NCBI RefSeq assembly: GCF_030463565.1
Contig: NC_134645.1
Span: 69,501 to 133,500, forward strand
Length of the DNA stretch: 64,000 nucleotides
Direction: 5' to 3'
Source of the DNA: Pelecanus crispus
Lineage: Eukaryota > Chordata > Aves > Pelecaniformes > Pelecanidae
Each line of letters begins with the position of its first letter. The first letter of the stretch is position 1. A program made the position numbers and the translations under genes. The notes beneath the pieces were generated by a model. The model was given only the letters and a program-made list of their open reading frames with translations, was not told where the DNA came from and made no database searches. Below, piece by piece: positions 19,796-30,715 of this stretch.

Positions 19796-21072
19796 TTCTT
19801 TGGGTTTTGTTGTGGTTTTTTTTTCCTTTTTGTCTTTTTGGCTTTTCGGCTTTTCCACAATGGAAAACTGGTATTGGTTTGCTTTTTCCAAACATATTCA
19901 ATTCTGGGGTTTTTCAGCGCTTCTCCACAACATAAAAATTGGTGATTCTTGCTTTTGGTTTCGTTCTTGAAAAAGGGGTTCTTTTGTGCTTTTGGTGGTG
20001 GGGGGGGTTTGGTTGGGGGATTTTTTTTATTCCCCCCCTTTCTTTCCGGCTGCACAAATCCAGGTGCCTTTGGCTTTCCCAAGAGCAGCAACAGCTTCAG
20101 AAATATTTGGACCAGGAACAAGGGAGAAAAATAAACCAGCTTCATCTCACGCACAGGAAAGCGGCAGACAAAGGGTCGGCATTTAGAGCCTTTACAGAAA
20201 ACAGGCATTTCTCCTTTCATTCCTAAACCCATCTGTTAGGTCGAAATATTGCAACGCTACTACGGCAGTATTGAGAGCAGGGAACAACGGCCCCGCCACT
20301 GCACAGCCTATCATCCCATGCTATTTACGTGGCAGGACGCATAGACAGAGAGACCTATTTTTGCACACACAACCCTGCACTTCCTGAAAAATTTAAGCTT
20401 ACCAAAAATAGCCATTTGGAACATACCGCCAAACAACAGTTAGCAATAAAACTTCGATATCTTTGACACACGCAAATTTTTGGTAATTTGCTATTTGCTT
20501 CTTGTTACTGCTGTTCTTCCCTCAGAAATTCTACTTGTAGCCAAGTGACTCGCTTCTGGTTCGAGCATTTACCTTCCTGGTATTACCACCACATGGACAC
20601 AGGCGAGTAACTTCACTGCTCTTCTAAAACGATCCAAATTAAAATTGCAGCCACGGAAGAGGAGGGAAAGAGCAGAAAAGGAGAGGTCAGGCGGCAACAG
20701 AGCCCTGCAGGCTGCCACCAGTCAACACTGCACTCTTTTTAAAACAAACCAACCAACCAAAAACCAACCCCCCCCCCCCCCCCCCAACATCAAAACCCAA
20801 CACACCAAAACCAAGCAACAACAAACCAAAACCATGACCATGTATCTTTTCTTCTTTCAGAGCTCATCCCTGTCCCACCACGCTGTCTTGTCAGAGCATG
20901 AAGCGCAGGCGATCTGTATCCCAATGACATTTGCATGTGACAAATACACGTTCCAAAGCAGCCCAGATCTCTACAACTGGTATCATCCTTATGGTTTTAA
21001 TAACCATACTTCCGTTTTATTGACCGATGCGTTTGCGAGGACACTAATTAACGCAGCCTCTCCTTGGCAGGG
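19796..21072. other. AT-richer segment, copy 2, no recognised gene
   Basis: Diverged duplicate of 10906-12195, with a poly-C run at about 20770-20786 and CCAA repeats. It contains the LTR empty site at its left edge. No coding exon could be supported. Confidence 0.6.
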
Positions 21073-21084
21073 AGGAACAATTGT

Positions 21085-22015
21085 ATTGAGACTGAAAAAA
21101 TTGACAAGAGCTGGAGGCTGCCAAAAACGAGGAACGGGCCACGGGACACTATGACAAGAGAAAAGCGGCAGCTGGCTGGACAGGGGGAGCGTAGAGAGAG
21201 AGTGCGAGGCAGGGAACGGGACAGCGAAAGAAAGACAGAAAAGACCGGGACAAGAAAAAGACAGAGGCACAGCAAGAAGGAAAACAAGAAGGGGGGAGCA
21301 GGACAGAGAAAGAGAAAGAAGCAATACGGACAAAGGAAGAGAGGCAGTAAGAGGCAGCGGGAGCAGGACAGAGAAAGAAAAATAAGGACAAGGAGCAGGA
21401 TGGAGATGAAAGAAAACCCTGGGATGCCAGCATGACAGAGAGTGATTCAAAAAGAATAGGGGTAGGAAGCAGGACAAAAGGATACAGTGAGAAACAATGG
21501 GACAGGGAGCAGGACAGAGCAACAGAGAATAAAAAAGGAAGAGAGAACATGAGAGAAACTGGGGGTGGGGGAGAAGGACAGATAGAAGGACAGAGCAACA
21601 GAGGAAAAGAGGATCAGGGAGCAGGACACTAGGACAGAACGAGAAGAGGGGCAGCGAGCATGACAGCAGTAGAGATACAAGAGGGACAAAGAGGGAGACG
21701 AGAGAGAATGACTGGGGGGTGGAGAGAAGGACAGGGGCCAGGAGCAGCAAGAGAGGGGTGGAGAAAGAAGGATGGGGAGGAGGACACAGGGTTATAAAGA
21801 GAAAAGTAAAGCAAAGGAGAAGGACTGAGGAGCAGAGACAGAAAGGTACAGGGAAAAAAGGAGGGTGAGATGGAGAAAGAAGTAGCATCAAGGAGCAGGA
21901 CAAACGGACAGACAGAAAAAAAGGAAGGAAGACTAAAGATGGGGACAGGGAGTGGGACAAATGGAGAGAGAAAAAGTAGGACAGAGAACAGGGGAGAGGG
22001 ATTGAGTAACAGAGA
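21085..22015 (+). repeat. Polypurine minisatellite tract 7
   Basis: A/G-rich tandem repeat of the same family as tracts 1-6, ending about 20 bases before the acceptor of the CRNKL1 exon. Confidence 0.8.
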
Positions 22016-22033
22016 GAGAGTTCTCTTTTGCAG

Positions 22034-22134
22034 GTTCTTTGGAAATCCTACATTGACCTTGAAATTGAGCAAGAGCAGCATGAGAAAACAAGAGATCTTT
22101 ACCACAGCTTACTTCAGCGGACACAGCACGTTAG
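22034..22134 (+). CDS. CRNKL1: CRNKL1 (crooked neck-like splicing factor) single exon, possibly decayed
   Basis: A TTCTCTTTTGCAG acceptor (22021-22033) precedes VLWKSYIDLEIEQEQHEKTR and then LLQRTQHV, followed by AG|GTATGT. This matches one HAT-repeat exon of CRNKL1, a scaffold of the spliceosomal Prp19-associated machinery. The strand is as expected, because CRNKL1 faces NAA20 tail to tail in human. However, no other CRNKL1 exon was seen within 22 kb to the left or in the 340 bases before the NAA20 3' end. The exon is 101 bases; in human the corresponding residues end QHVK, so one base may be missing. It also differs from human at about seven of 33 residues, which is many for this conserved protein. 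A partial duplicate or pseudo-exon is more likely than a functional gene end. Confidence 0.7.
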
Positions 22135-22460
22135 GTATGTATGGGTACCCAGAACACAGAACTGGTCTTCAATCTGGTCCGCAAGGGAGAGAAAGCCTCA
22201 ACTGCTTTGCCTGTCTGGCATTTTCAAATCAAGAGTGAACCTAAGTTGAGTCCCGTGCCTGTGCCGTGAGGAGGGGAAAGACATTTCTACATTATGCTTA
22301 ATAGGTTTATCTTCTATGCAAGTATTAATACATTGCCTTCTCCTGCTGTGTTTCTTGGGCATCGTACAGTATTTTCATTGGTCATGACTAAATGCATTTG
22401 AAGAGTTTTTACTGTTACTGATTTCAGTTATGTGTGGTTTGAAAGAAAACCCAGAGAACA
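22135..22460. other. Short gap between the CRNKL1 exon and NAA20
   Basis: No exon resembling the following HAT repeat or the CRNKL1 C-terminus could be found here on the plus strand. No repeat was recognised either. Confidence 0.5.
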
Positions 22461-22464
22461 CCAT

Positions 22465-22710
22465 ACATGAGGTAATTCCATTTTAATAGTCTCTGAATTT
22501 GCAATATTTGAAAGGAAAAACAATGGTGTAAGTGCAGGAGTATGCAGCCACTACCAACGGAAGCAGCATTAGTAAGCCTCCCGGTATTGCTTTTTGGTAT
22601 TTCATGGGGTAAACATTGAGTCTAAGATTCAGCATCCTTATGTTCTTGGGGGCTGGGGAGAGAAGACACCTGACACTCTTAGTAAGTTGCCTGAGAATCA
22701 CAGCTTGTAG
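22465..22710 (-). other. NAA20: NAA20 3' untranslated region (probable) and polyadenylation signal
   Basis: Downstream of the stop the minus strand carries ATTAAA (plus-strand tttaat, 22482-22487), a common variant poly(A) signal. Cleavage would fall near 22465. The 3' end is inferred from this signal alone. Confidence 0.45.
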
Positions 22711-22796
22711 TTACTCAATGTCTTCTGGTCTCACAGGATGAGGCAGAGGTATAATTGATTTCTTCTCTGTATCTCTGGAAAGAGCTTTTCTCATAT
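22711..22796 (-). CDS. NAA20: NAA20 coding exon 6 (C-terminus)
   Basis: Acceptor TTTTGCCACAG, then [19 protein letters not shown] through PEDIE and TAA at 22713-22711. Confidence 0.95.
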
Positions 22797-25700
22797 CTGT
22801 GGCAAAAGAAAAAAAAATGCTATTATAAGACGACAGTCATTGCACAAAACCGTATCAAGTGACTTCTGTGTTACAGTAAGATAATTTTTCATCAAGATTT
22901 CATAGAACCATAGAATATCTCAAGGTGGAAGGGGCCCATAAGGATCAAGTCCAACTCCCTGCTCCTCGCAGGATTACCTAAAACTAAACCACATGACTAG
23001 GACTCTGACAGGCTTGGTGCCATGACCACTTCCCCGGGGAGCCTATTCCAGTGACCGACGACCCTCTCAGTGAAGAACCTTTTCCTGATGTCCAATCTGA
23101 ACCTCCCCTGGCACAGCTTCATTCCATTTCCTTGTGTCCTATCGCTGGTCACCAGAGAGAGGAGATCAGCACCTCCCCTCCGCTGCCCCCCCGGCGGAGG
23201 CTGCAGGCTGCGATGAGGGCACCCCTCAGCCTTCTCTTCTCCAAGCTGAACAAACCAAGTGACCTCAGCTGCACCTCATAAGTCTTGCCCCCGAGACCTT
23301 TCACCATCTCGGTCACCCTCCTCTGGAGGCACTGTAATAGTTCAATGTCCTTAACGCCGTTCAGCAGCAATGTTATCAATGGAATATAACACTGCATGAA
23401 ACTCAAGTGAATGGAAAGGAAATGGCAGGCTAAAAGGACAAATACGTGATTTAAGGCATCTGCAATAATGGCAGATGTCTGTCTGTAGCTCCTGTATTTC
23501 ATAGTACTCCTGCATATCAAATGAATAGTGCAAGAACAGAAAAGATATACAGCATGGCCACATAACCCTCCGGGGAGAAAACGTAAAGGAAAGAGCGCCT
23601 AGAAAGAGGAAGCAGCTGGTACTTCAGTCTCGTTAACAGAATTAACAGTAACATACTTGAATTTCCACATTCCTTCCCTTTTGAATTGAAAATGCCACCC
23701 GATTCTCTGCCACTGTTGACCATTGACACCTGCAAATTTTTAGTAGATGTCTGAGAAAAACAAAGTTTCAAGTCCATGTTATGGGAAGAAACGAGGAAAG
23801 CGCTGCCATTCCTTCCTCCAATAACTAGCAAACAGCCCAGCCACTGGACGTGAGCATTCCTTAGAAAGAAAAATGAGGTAAGAAACTGCATTTGTATTTT
23901 CATCTTACCTACAGGATAAGTATCTTTGTCCTTACTAATTTATTCTTGTTTCGTACTTTATTTTGCCACAGATGCTACAAAATGAGCAAACTGCAAGAAT
24001 AAGTTTTGTAACTGATGTAATCTTCAGTAGGAAAAGCTATCTAAAGGAGTATACAAAATCCCATTCACCAACAACTATCTGAACTTGTTTCATATTTAAA
24101 AAAAAAAAAAAAATCATACAAACACACACAGGAACTCTCAACATGAAAAATCTTTCCATTCAACCTGAGGCAGAACAAGTGTACTTACCGTAAGCATCTT
24201 CATCTGGCTCTCCATTGCTAGCAGAGTAGTACTCTAATACTGTCCGGTACACACTGTAGCCTAGTTGCTTATACATATTTACCGCAACCTGATTTGATAC
24301 TCTCACGAAGAGATCAACGAAAAATCCACCCTTTCTTTGGAAAAAAATAAAACCCAAAAAACCACCGTAAGGAATAGCAGGTAAATGTGTTTCTAAATAA
24401 CAACCTGTAACTTGTTATCAGAGCACAGCAGGTCTGATGATGTGGTAGGCTAATCAAACATCTTTCACACTGTGGTAACAAATGCGCTCCTTTGCCAAGG
24501 AGCAAATCCAGTATAGGCTCAAATTTCATTTTCTTTTTGTCACATGACCATTCTTTTACACCAGCCAGTGGGTTCACAATTATGAACAGAAAGAACAGGA
24601 TAAGCTAAACACCCAGACATGCCTCGTATCTCTAAGAAATTATAAAAAAAAAAAAAACCAACAAACCCCCAAACCCAACCGTATTTTAGATTGCATTGGC
24701 TTAGGGACTGCCTCCTTCAAAGTGCCTGGCGGAGGGAAGTGGTGGAATCAGTCACAAAATTCAGTTGCCTTGTTAGCAAGGCAGCCTGTTGACAGCCCTT
24801 CTCCTCACAAGGCAATTTTTTCAAACCATCGTACTATTTTCCAATTTTACCAACTACAATGGGATTGCCCTACCAGCACGAGTTGAGGACATTTCCCTGT
24901 GGGTTCATTTGACACTAAATTAAATTTTCAGCAGGCACAAGCAACCAAGCATGAGACAGAAAGTAAGCTGAGATACTATCTGCCGTACAATATTTGGTGA
25001 AGATTGTGCCTGTGGGGATTGCACAAGGCCCACAATTACTGACCAAGTATGTTGGAAGCCCTATGGGAAACAGCATTGATGTTTCATGAAGCTCTTTTTC
25101 TGTCAAGAAAAGGACCTTTTATACAGTATCTCTGTTGAAATTCAGGCTACTTCCTACTCATTCTGGTAAGTTAGCTTTCACAGAAACCCTGAGATCTTAA
25201 ACTGACAAGCAACATTTCTAATTCTTGTTCTGTAACTACAGGGCATTTCAGCAAATCAGAACACTACTTAAAGCAAAATTCTGGGTCTGCTTCATGCAAA
25301 TCAAATACCTAAGCCATAGACAAGTGTCTGTAGAAAAATTACTTTAAAAGATAGATTTAAAGATAAGTATAGTACTCACTTTTCTGAAATTTCTTCCAGT
25401 AGTTCCATCAATTTAGCAGCCAAACCCAACCGTCGAAATTCTGGTGCAACAGAGAGAGCAGTAACGTGTCCGTGCCATTCTTCCCTGGCCACAGAACCTT
25501 CTGCTTTACCCATTACTGTGAACATACAGAGCATCAGAGCAGTAGCACCTCTGGAATAATGCACCCTCACAGCTATACATCTTTACAGAAGAACCAAGCA
25601 GTGTATAAATAAACATTGCAATGATTGTGGTAAAGGCTCAAACAGGGAGGTCTATGTTATCACTCAGTGGTTCAGCAACCACTAAAAACGTCATTACGCT

Positions 25701-27156
25701 CAAGTATTACGCTAGTTTCTTGACTAGTGTACAAAAAAAAAAATTTTTTTTTAGCAAATTCATTGTTTGAGACATGACTTCCAAATGCAAATTTTAAGCA
25801 ATTCTTGTGAGTCTTTAACTGAGTGGAATTCAGGATCTGACTAAAATAACAGGGGAATGGATGGCTAGAAGCCCAAAATTAACTCACCGTCCCGGCAACT
25901 GCTGGAGACTTTTGGTGACTATGGGGGAATAGCGCTTGGGAAGCTTTGCCGAGCTAGCAACAGAAAGCTACGGCCCTGCAAACACACTACGTTTGAGAAA
26001 AAAAAAAAAAGGTATGTTGTTTTAGGGGGCTTCTTTGTAGTTCCTCTCCTTTCTACACAGAACCAAACCAGTGTTAGTAATGAATATTCACACTTCTACA
26101 CGGCACCCTTCTAAACGTCAGTCACTGCTGATAAGTAACTGATGTGGTGGGTATGGAGAATCCTTCTGCACAGCAAATGCTTTAAGCTTCACTATGTTAA
26201 ATACTTTATTCCCCAGGTCCCTGCAAAGACCCTTATTCTGCCCGCCTCCCCCAAGGAATAAACAAACCAACAGTTCTGTTTGGAATGATTTCTGAAAACC
26301 ACGAATATTCCACAGCAAATAAGCAACCGACATGCAGACCCAGAGCTTTCCCTTACAGGACAATGCAAAACCCAAGCCCAGTATTTTTACTTACTGATAA
26401 CTGACAGTGTGTGAGATCAGAACTGAGTGCAGGGACTTAATTCTGTGATTACAGAAACACTTGTATGCATACATTCACCTGTAAAAAACCTGGGTTTTTT
26501 ACCCACAGCCAAGAGCCCTTGCCACGCTAGGAACATCAAACCGAAAATGACTGCTACGAGTCATACCTAATACCCTTAGACACTTATGAAATGAGAAGAT
26601 GATACACAACGTTCGTCTTCCCTGTTGGGTATTTGGAAAATGCGAAGAGTAAGAAAGGCTCCTGCGTTGTAATCCCCCAAATATGCAACGGGGTGAGACA
26701 GCAACACCGGCAAACCCGCGGAATCACACCACACTCACTGTAACCCATCAGCTCCCCGCCGGGCGCCTCGGCGACAACGAAATACTCGGGCCAGTGGGCC
26801 AGGTACTGCAGGTAGAAGGGTATCCCGTACTGGGGCGCTCGGTTAAGGAGCAAGCTGTCGCCGCCGCGGCTGCTGCCGCCCGCCCCAGGCCCCGCGCCTC
26901 CTCCCCGGCGGCCGGCGGCAGCGGGAAGGATACGGTCTCCGTCAGCGGGTCCAGGTTGCTGCGGGGAGAGAGCAAGGCTCACCGCGGGCCCGGGCCCGGG
27001 CCCCGCCGCCGGCCGGCCGAGGAGACGCCCCGAGCTCAGCGGGGGGCCGAGAGGGCGCCTGAGGGACGGGGGAGGAGAGAATGGGAGGGCGGCCGGCGCT
27101 CACATGTTGTTGAAGCGGAACAGATCGTCACAGGTGAAGGCGCGAAGCGTCGTCAT
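22711..27156 (-). CDS. NAA20: N-alpha-acetyltransferase 20, NatB catalytic subunit (whole gene span)
   Basis: Six coding exons on the minus strand: 27156-27104, 26958-26934, 26829-26739, 25515-25380, 24334-24189 and 22796-22711. They sum to 537 bases, 178 codons plus stop, the same as human NAA20. The protein is a GNAT-fold acetyltransferase. It transfers acetyl from acetyl-CoA to N-terminal Met followed by Asp, Glu, Asn or Gln, and works with the auxiliary subunit NAA25 at ribosomes. The start is [17 protein letters not shown]. The acetyl-CoA loop RRLGLA is in exon 4, and the end is [12 protein letters not shown]. All boundaries are GT-AG and in phase, and no disabling change was seen. A CpG island covers exons 1-3. 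RIN2 lies upstream in the same orientation, as in human. Confidence 0.96.
22901..23360 (-). mobile_element. CR1 retrotransposon 3' end, 5'-truncated
   Basis: The plus strand starts CATAGAACCATAGAATATCT, the reverse complement of the CR1 3' terminus. The minus strand encodes the C-terminal ORF2-like piece [20 protein letters not shown]. It sits in NAA20 intron 5, in the same orientation as the gene. This is a dead, truncated copy. Confidence 0.9.
23361..24188. other. NAA20 intron 5, rest
   Basis: No coding exon or further recognisable element apart from a poly-A stretch near 24100. Confidence 0.6.
24189..24334 (-). CDS. NAA20: NAA20 coding exon 5
   Basis: Acceptor TTTTCCAAAG, then [20 protein letters not shown] and [19 protein letters not shown], up to a split Asp codon at donor GTAAGT. 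The -3 base of the acceptor is A, which is less common. Confidence 0.95.
24335..25379. other. NAA20 intron 4
   Basis: No repeat family recognised beyond short A-rich and CCAAC-type runs near 24640-24680. Confidence 0.6.
25380..25515 (-). CDS. NAA20: NAA20 coding exon 4
   Basis: Acceptor TTCACAG, then [20 protein letters not shown] and the acetyl-CoA binding stretch [19 protein letters not shown]. Donor GTGAGT at 25379-25374. Confidence 0.96.
25516..26738. other. NAA20 intron 3
   Basis: Non-coding. Short A/T homopolymers at 25733-25752 and 25998-26011. Nothing else was identified. Confidence 0.6.
26739..26829 (-). CDS. NAA20: NAA20 coding exon 3
   Basis: Acceptor CGCCCCAG, then [16 protein letters not shown] and [13 protein letters not shown], ending in a split Ile codon at donor GTGAGT. 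Confidence 0.95.
26934..26958 (-). CDS. NAA20: NAA20 coding exon 2 (25-base microexon)
   Basis: Acceptor CCCCGCAG, then CAACCTGGACCCGCTGACGG and AGACC, encoding (I)NLDPLTET. The donor is GTATCC, a weak match. The following intron is only 104 bases (26933-26830), which lets a longer unspliced frame run through. Confidence 0.92.
27104..27156 (-). CDS. NAA20: NAA20 coding exon 1
   Basis: ATG at 27154-27156, reading [17 protein letters not shown], then AT split across the junction. Donor GTGAGC at 27103-27098. Confidence 0.95.
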
Positions 27157-27557
27157 GTTGTCGTTGTCTCTGCTGCTGCTGCCCCCGCCGCCGCTGGCTC
27201 TGGCACCGCCGCCCCGGAAGCGCTCCCACCGCCCCGGAAGCGCTCCCGCCGCCCAAGGGCCCCTTCCGCCCCGGAGCAGCAGCGACAGAAGGAGGGGCTG
27301 GGGCCGAGCGCAGCAGGCGGGCGGCTGGGAAGGCTGAGCCCGCCTGCGGCGGAGGGAGGAGCGGCGGGGGCCGGGCCGGCGGGGCTGGGAGGCGCTCGGA
27401 GCCTGGCTCCGGGGGCGGGGAGCGCTTGTGCAGCGCCCGAGCAGCCCCGTGGCGAGCCCCCGAGAGCTGCCGCCGGCAGCAGAGGCCGAGACCTGGGTTC
27501 CCTTGGGGCGGTCTCATGAAAACTCTGTAACACACAGTATTTTACGAAATATACAGC

Positions 27558-27622
27558 CTTCTCTCTGCTTAACGGTTGGACTCGATGGTCTTTTCCAACC
27601 TAAACGATTCTATGATTCTTTA
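27558..27622 (+). mobile_element. Short CR1 3' tail
   Basis: Contains TGGACTCGATGGTCTTTTCC, then AACCTAAACGATTCTATGATTC, the terminal part of CR1 with its ATTCTATG repeats. Only about 65 bases remain. Confidence 0.8.
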
Positions 27623-29740
27623 GCAGCTTGATTTGGGTCACTTTCCCTTACCTCCCCGCCTGTATCTCTGCAATCCCAGCAAGAGTGATGAGAGCAGCAC
27701 GGTAACTTTTTTTTTTTTTTTTTTTTTTTTTAAATCGGGCTAATCCTTTCTGCCAATTTACACACAGCAGGCTTTGTGCACTCTTTTGGAATTACAGAAA
27801 TAGCCTCTGCCCCTCCCAGTAACGAATCCTCACCCAGTTTGTGATGCTGCAACTCCAGCAAAGAACGATCCACTGAATGTAAGACTGGCCTGGAAGGCTG
27901 AGAGTGCAAGGAAGGATGACAGCCTTTAAGATGAAAAATAAGAAAAGCGACACAGGGAAACGACAAGAAGTAGTTAGATTTGATTTAAGCTGCTGCAGGT
28001 GGTCTTTTATGATTTTGCAGTATGTACTTTTGTGAATTCACAAATCGTTCCCTAATGTAGTGTTAACTTCTCTGTTAAAAATCTTTTATTCTTAAGATTA
28101 GGGATATATTATCTCCAGCTTTATCTCCCTTAGCCTTTCCAGTTAGTTCTCTATTTCAAAAAGAGGGAGTAATAATAAACAAAAAGAAAACACCTCAACT
28201 ATAAGCTTTTTCTTGCTTTTTAGTATTTCATAACATCCAACACTTCACATTGGAGAAGACGGAATAGCTTATTTTTACAAGTCCAAATTCCTTCCAAAGT
28301 TTTTGTATCATCTGTTTCCTGGCATTACGAGAAGTGAGAAGTGTTTTGCATAGCACAGTGAATAAAATGTTCTAATTTTCAAAAGAAACAATTGCACAAG
28401 AATAGACAGCGGAATCATCTTGAGGTGGTTTGGGCACGCGTTTCCCTTTTGGCACTCTTTGCTTTCCCTCGTTTCATGCCCAAAATTCTGAGTTTCTTAA
28501 TACTTTGCCTCTCTGCCTCAGTCCTTCCCTCCCCTAGCAGAGCCGCCATCATACGAAAACAGGGGAATTTTCTTTAGCACTGAACGTCGGTCTTAGTTTT
28601 GCAAGAAATGGTTCAGCAGTCAAGATAACCTGCCTGCTGCTTCTACTGATGTTCAGGTCAAGCACATTAACTAGATAATAATGTTATTACATCCTTTCTT
28701 TGCAAAGAGTTTAAAGTGGGCCGAGCAGTATGAAAAGCAGCAGTAGCAAAAGGCTACTGACACACAAAACATTCAAGTATGAGCTGTTTCTTAAAAAAAA
28801 AAAAACCCAACCAAAACCCACCCCAAAAACCACAGCACACAACATCCCAAATTATCATTCAGAATTACAATGTATTATTATGTGCAAAACTCACCATTTA
28901 CAAAATGAAATACAAACATGTGCCAGGGGTTTCAGATACATGGCAAACTGACAAAAATGCTACAGATCTCTCTCTGTACGATACACGTGCTGCTCATGCC
29001 ATTTTTGTAATCATCTGCCTTATGTTACGCTGCTCACACTAGACTTGGGGAGAGCCCCATGTCCCTCTAAAGAGCGTAGCCCTAATTGACTTAAGTAGGG
29101 TCCAGGGCGTCACCCATGGCATCGGCTATCTTGGACACATCTACAGAACACACACGTTTAATACCATTTTATCTTTGCATATGTAGGACTGATTTTCACA
29201 CCTCACCTACCGAGTAACTTAGAACCATGAAATGCTACAACACATTCTTCAGTCCAAGACAGATTTTGATGTTGGTGACAGACTATACAAAATAGTTAGT
29301 GTTCTCCTTCACCTTACTGATATATTTAATCCTCCGCTAACACAAATAGTATCTGGGATAGGTGCTGTCAAATCCCTCTGCAAATCTACAACACCGCTTA
29401 CATGAAAGTTCCTTAGCAACCTCCTTCGCTTATTTTCTGCAAGGAGCCTGAACCAGCAGACTAACGCATTTTAATCCTAAATTAGGTTCTCTGCATTCTT
29501 TCTCTGCCCCTTCTCTACATCCTTTTCTTTCAATCTCCTCTTCCGATCCCCTAGTTCTGTCTAAAACAATGCATATAAACAATAATCCAGATAACAGTAC
29601 ATCAAGTTCAGATAAAGGCACTGAAATCACCAGTGCCAATGTTACAATCTTCTTAGAGATAACACAAGTTTCATAAAAACTCTCCTGTAACAGGGAAAGA
29701 AGAGAAACCAGAGACTTTTAATGCAATACTCTAAAACCAG
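27623..29740. other. Intergenic region between RIN2 and NAA20
   Basis: Non-coding as far as visible. It holds a poly-T run of 20-plus bases (about 27708-27731) and AAAACCC-type simple sequence near 28790-28830. No gene was recognised. Confidence 0.55.
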
Positions 29741-29747
29741 CAAGAGA

Positions 29748-30397
29748 TTTATTCTTGTATATTAAATGTTAAAATTGCATGCATAATTATAGAATACTTT
29801 ATAGTTAAAAAAATATTTAAAAAACCAACCCTGACAGTTTACCTGCAACTGCTATAAAATTTCTATGATATATATATATATAAAAAAACATGGCAAATTT
29901 CTGTAATTAAAAAAATTAGGAAAGGATGCAATCATCCAGGTAATTATGAGTTAACTGATGCCCTGCATCGGACAGTCTTGTCAAAATCATGCTGGTGAAA
30001 CTGAGCTCATACCAGCCAGTTTACTGAAATACTTGTCTAGCGTACACGTATTTAAATCAGAATGACATTTGGCTAAAGGATGAGTGTAAGAAAATAGATT
30101 TTTGCACACTACCGCAAAAGACCTGCAGAGGGCCACAGTATAATATGCTTCAAAAGAGTCTGTGGTACAAGAAATTCAGCCTGATGGACTGTTTACTCAA
30201 ACACGCTGGTGGAATATTCCGCATAACTGGCCATATGCGTGGTTTGCATGGGGTTTTGTAAGCAATGCTAGAAGTGTCTGCGCGTGTTTTACTAGGCTTT
30301 ATGGTTTCAGACCTGTTTTAGCTCCTAAGGAAGGCAGCCAACAAAGACGTTTTCAACAGATAACAAAGAACAGAACTTAAATGAAGAGTTGCTGGTT
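29748..30397 (-). other. RIN2: RIN2 3' untranslated region (probable)
   Basis: Follows the RIN2 stop codon. The first clear AATAAA on the minus strand is at 29753-29748. The true end may lie elsewhere. A TA dinucleotide run occurs near 29868-29882. Confidence 0.4.
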
Positions 30398-30715
30398 TTA
30401 AGAAGCTGAGTCATCGTTGTTTTGAAAAATGGCACCATATGGATCACTGTTAATGCGCTTGTAGACAAAGTGAAAGACCTGGGGTTGCGGACGACTGTGC
30501 AACTCTGCTTTAATTTTCTGAGGGTAAGTATCCTCTGTCAGTTGCTGCCAGGTATCGTCAACAAAGAGAAACAGGCTATATTCTTCTGGATTGTCCACTT
30601 TAAACTTTTCAGCACAAAGCTGACATACGTCTTCGGTAGTGATATATGGTCTTACTAGTAAGGTCTTTCCTGTACATCCACTGTTAACTTCCTGGAATGC
30701 AACACGAAGGTAGTT
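30398..30715 (-). CDS. RIN2: RIN2 last coding exon: Ras-association domain
   Basis: Acceptor CTCATTCTACAG, then [20 protein letters not shown], the Ras-association ubiquitin-like fold, and [20 protein letters not shown], ending SAS and TAA (30400-30398). Confidence 0.96.
   Translation of the reverse strand, partial: NYLRVAFQEVNSGCTGKTLLVRPYITTEDVCQLCAEKFKVDNPEEYSLFLFVDDTWQQLTEDTYPQKIKAELHSRPQPQVFHFVYKRINSDPYGAIFQNNDDSAS

Larger units (their letters stand above)
13568..21072. repeat. Segmental duplication, copy 2
   Basis: Direct, same-orientation second copy of the 1-12195 block. It lacks the 3685-8270 section, including the POLD1 exon, and has a five-unit CTCF/NRF1-like repeat at 17225-17610 instead. 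It also lacks the LTR found at 10350-10900 of copy 1, so it preserves the empty site. The block is followed by a purine minisatellite and then by the CRNKL1 exon. Confidence 0.9.
26740..27480. promoter_or_regulatory. NAA20: CpG island promoter of NAA20
   Basis: High-GC, CpG-dense stretch covering exons 1-3 and about 320 bases upstream. Two ETS-type CCGGAAG sites lie in a short direct repeat (GCCCCGGAAGCGCTCCC at about 27210 and 27231). A TATA box is not evident. This fits a broadly expressed gene transcribed leftward. Confidence 0.75.
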
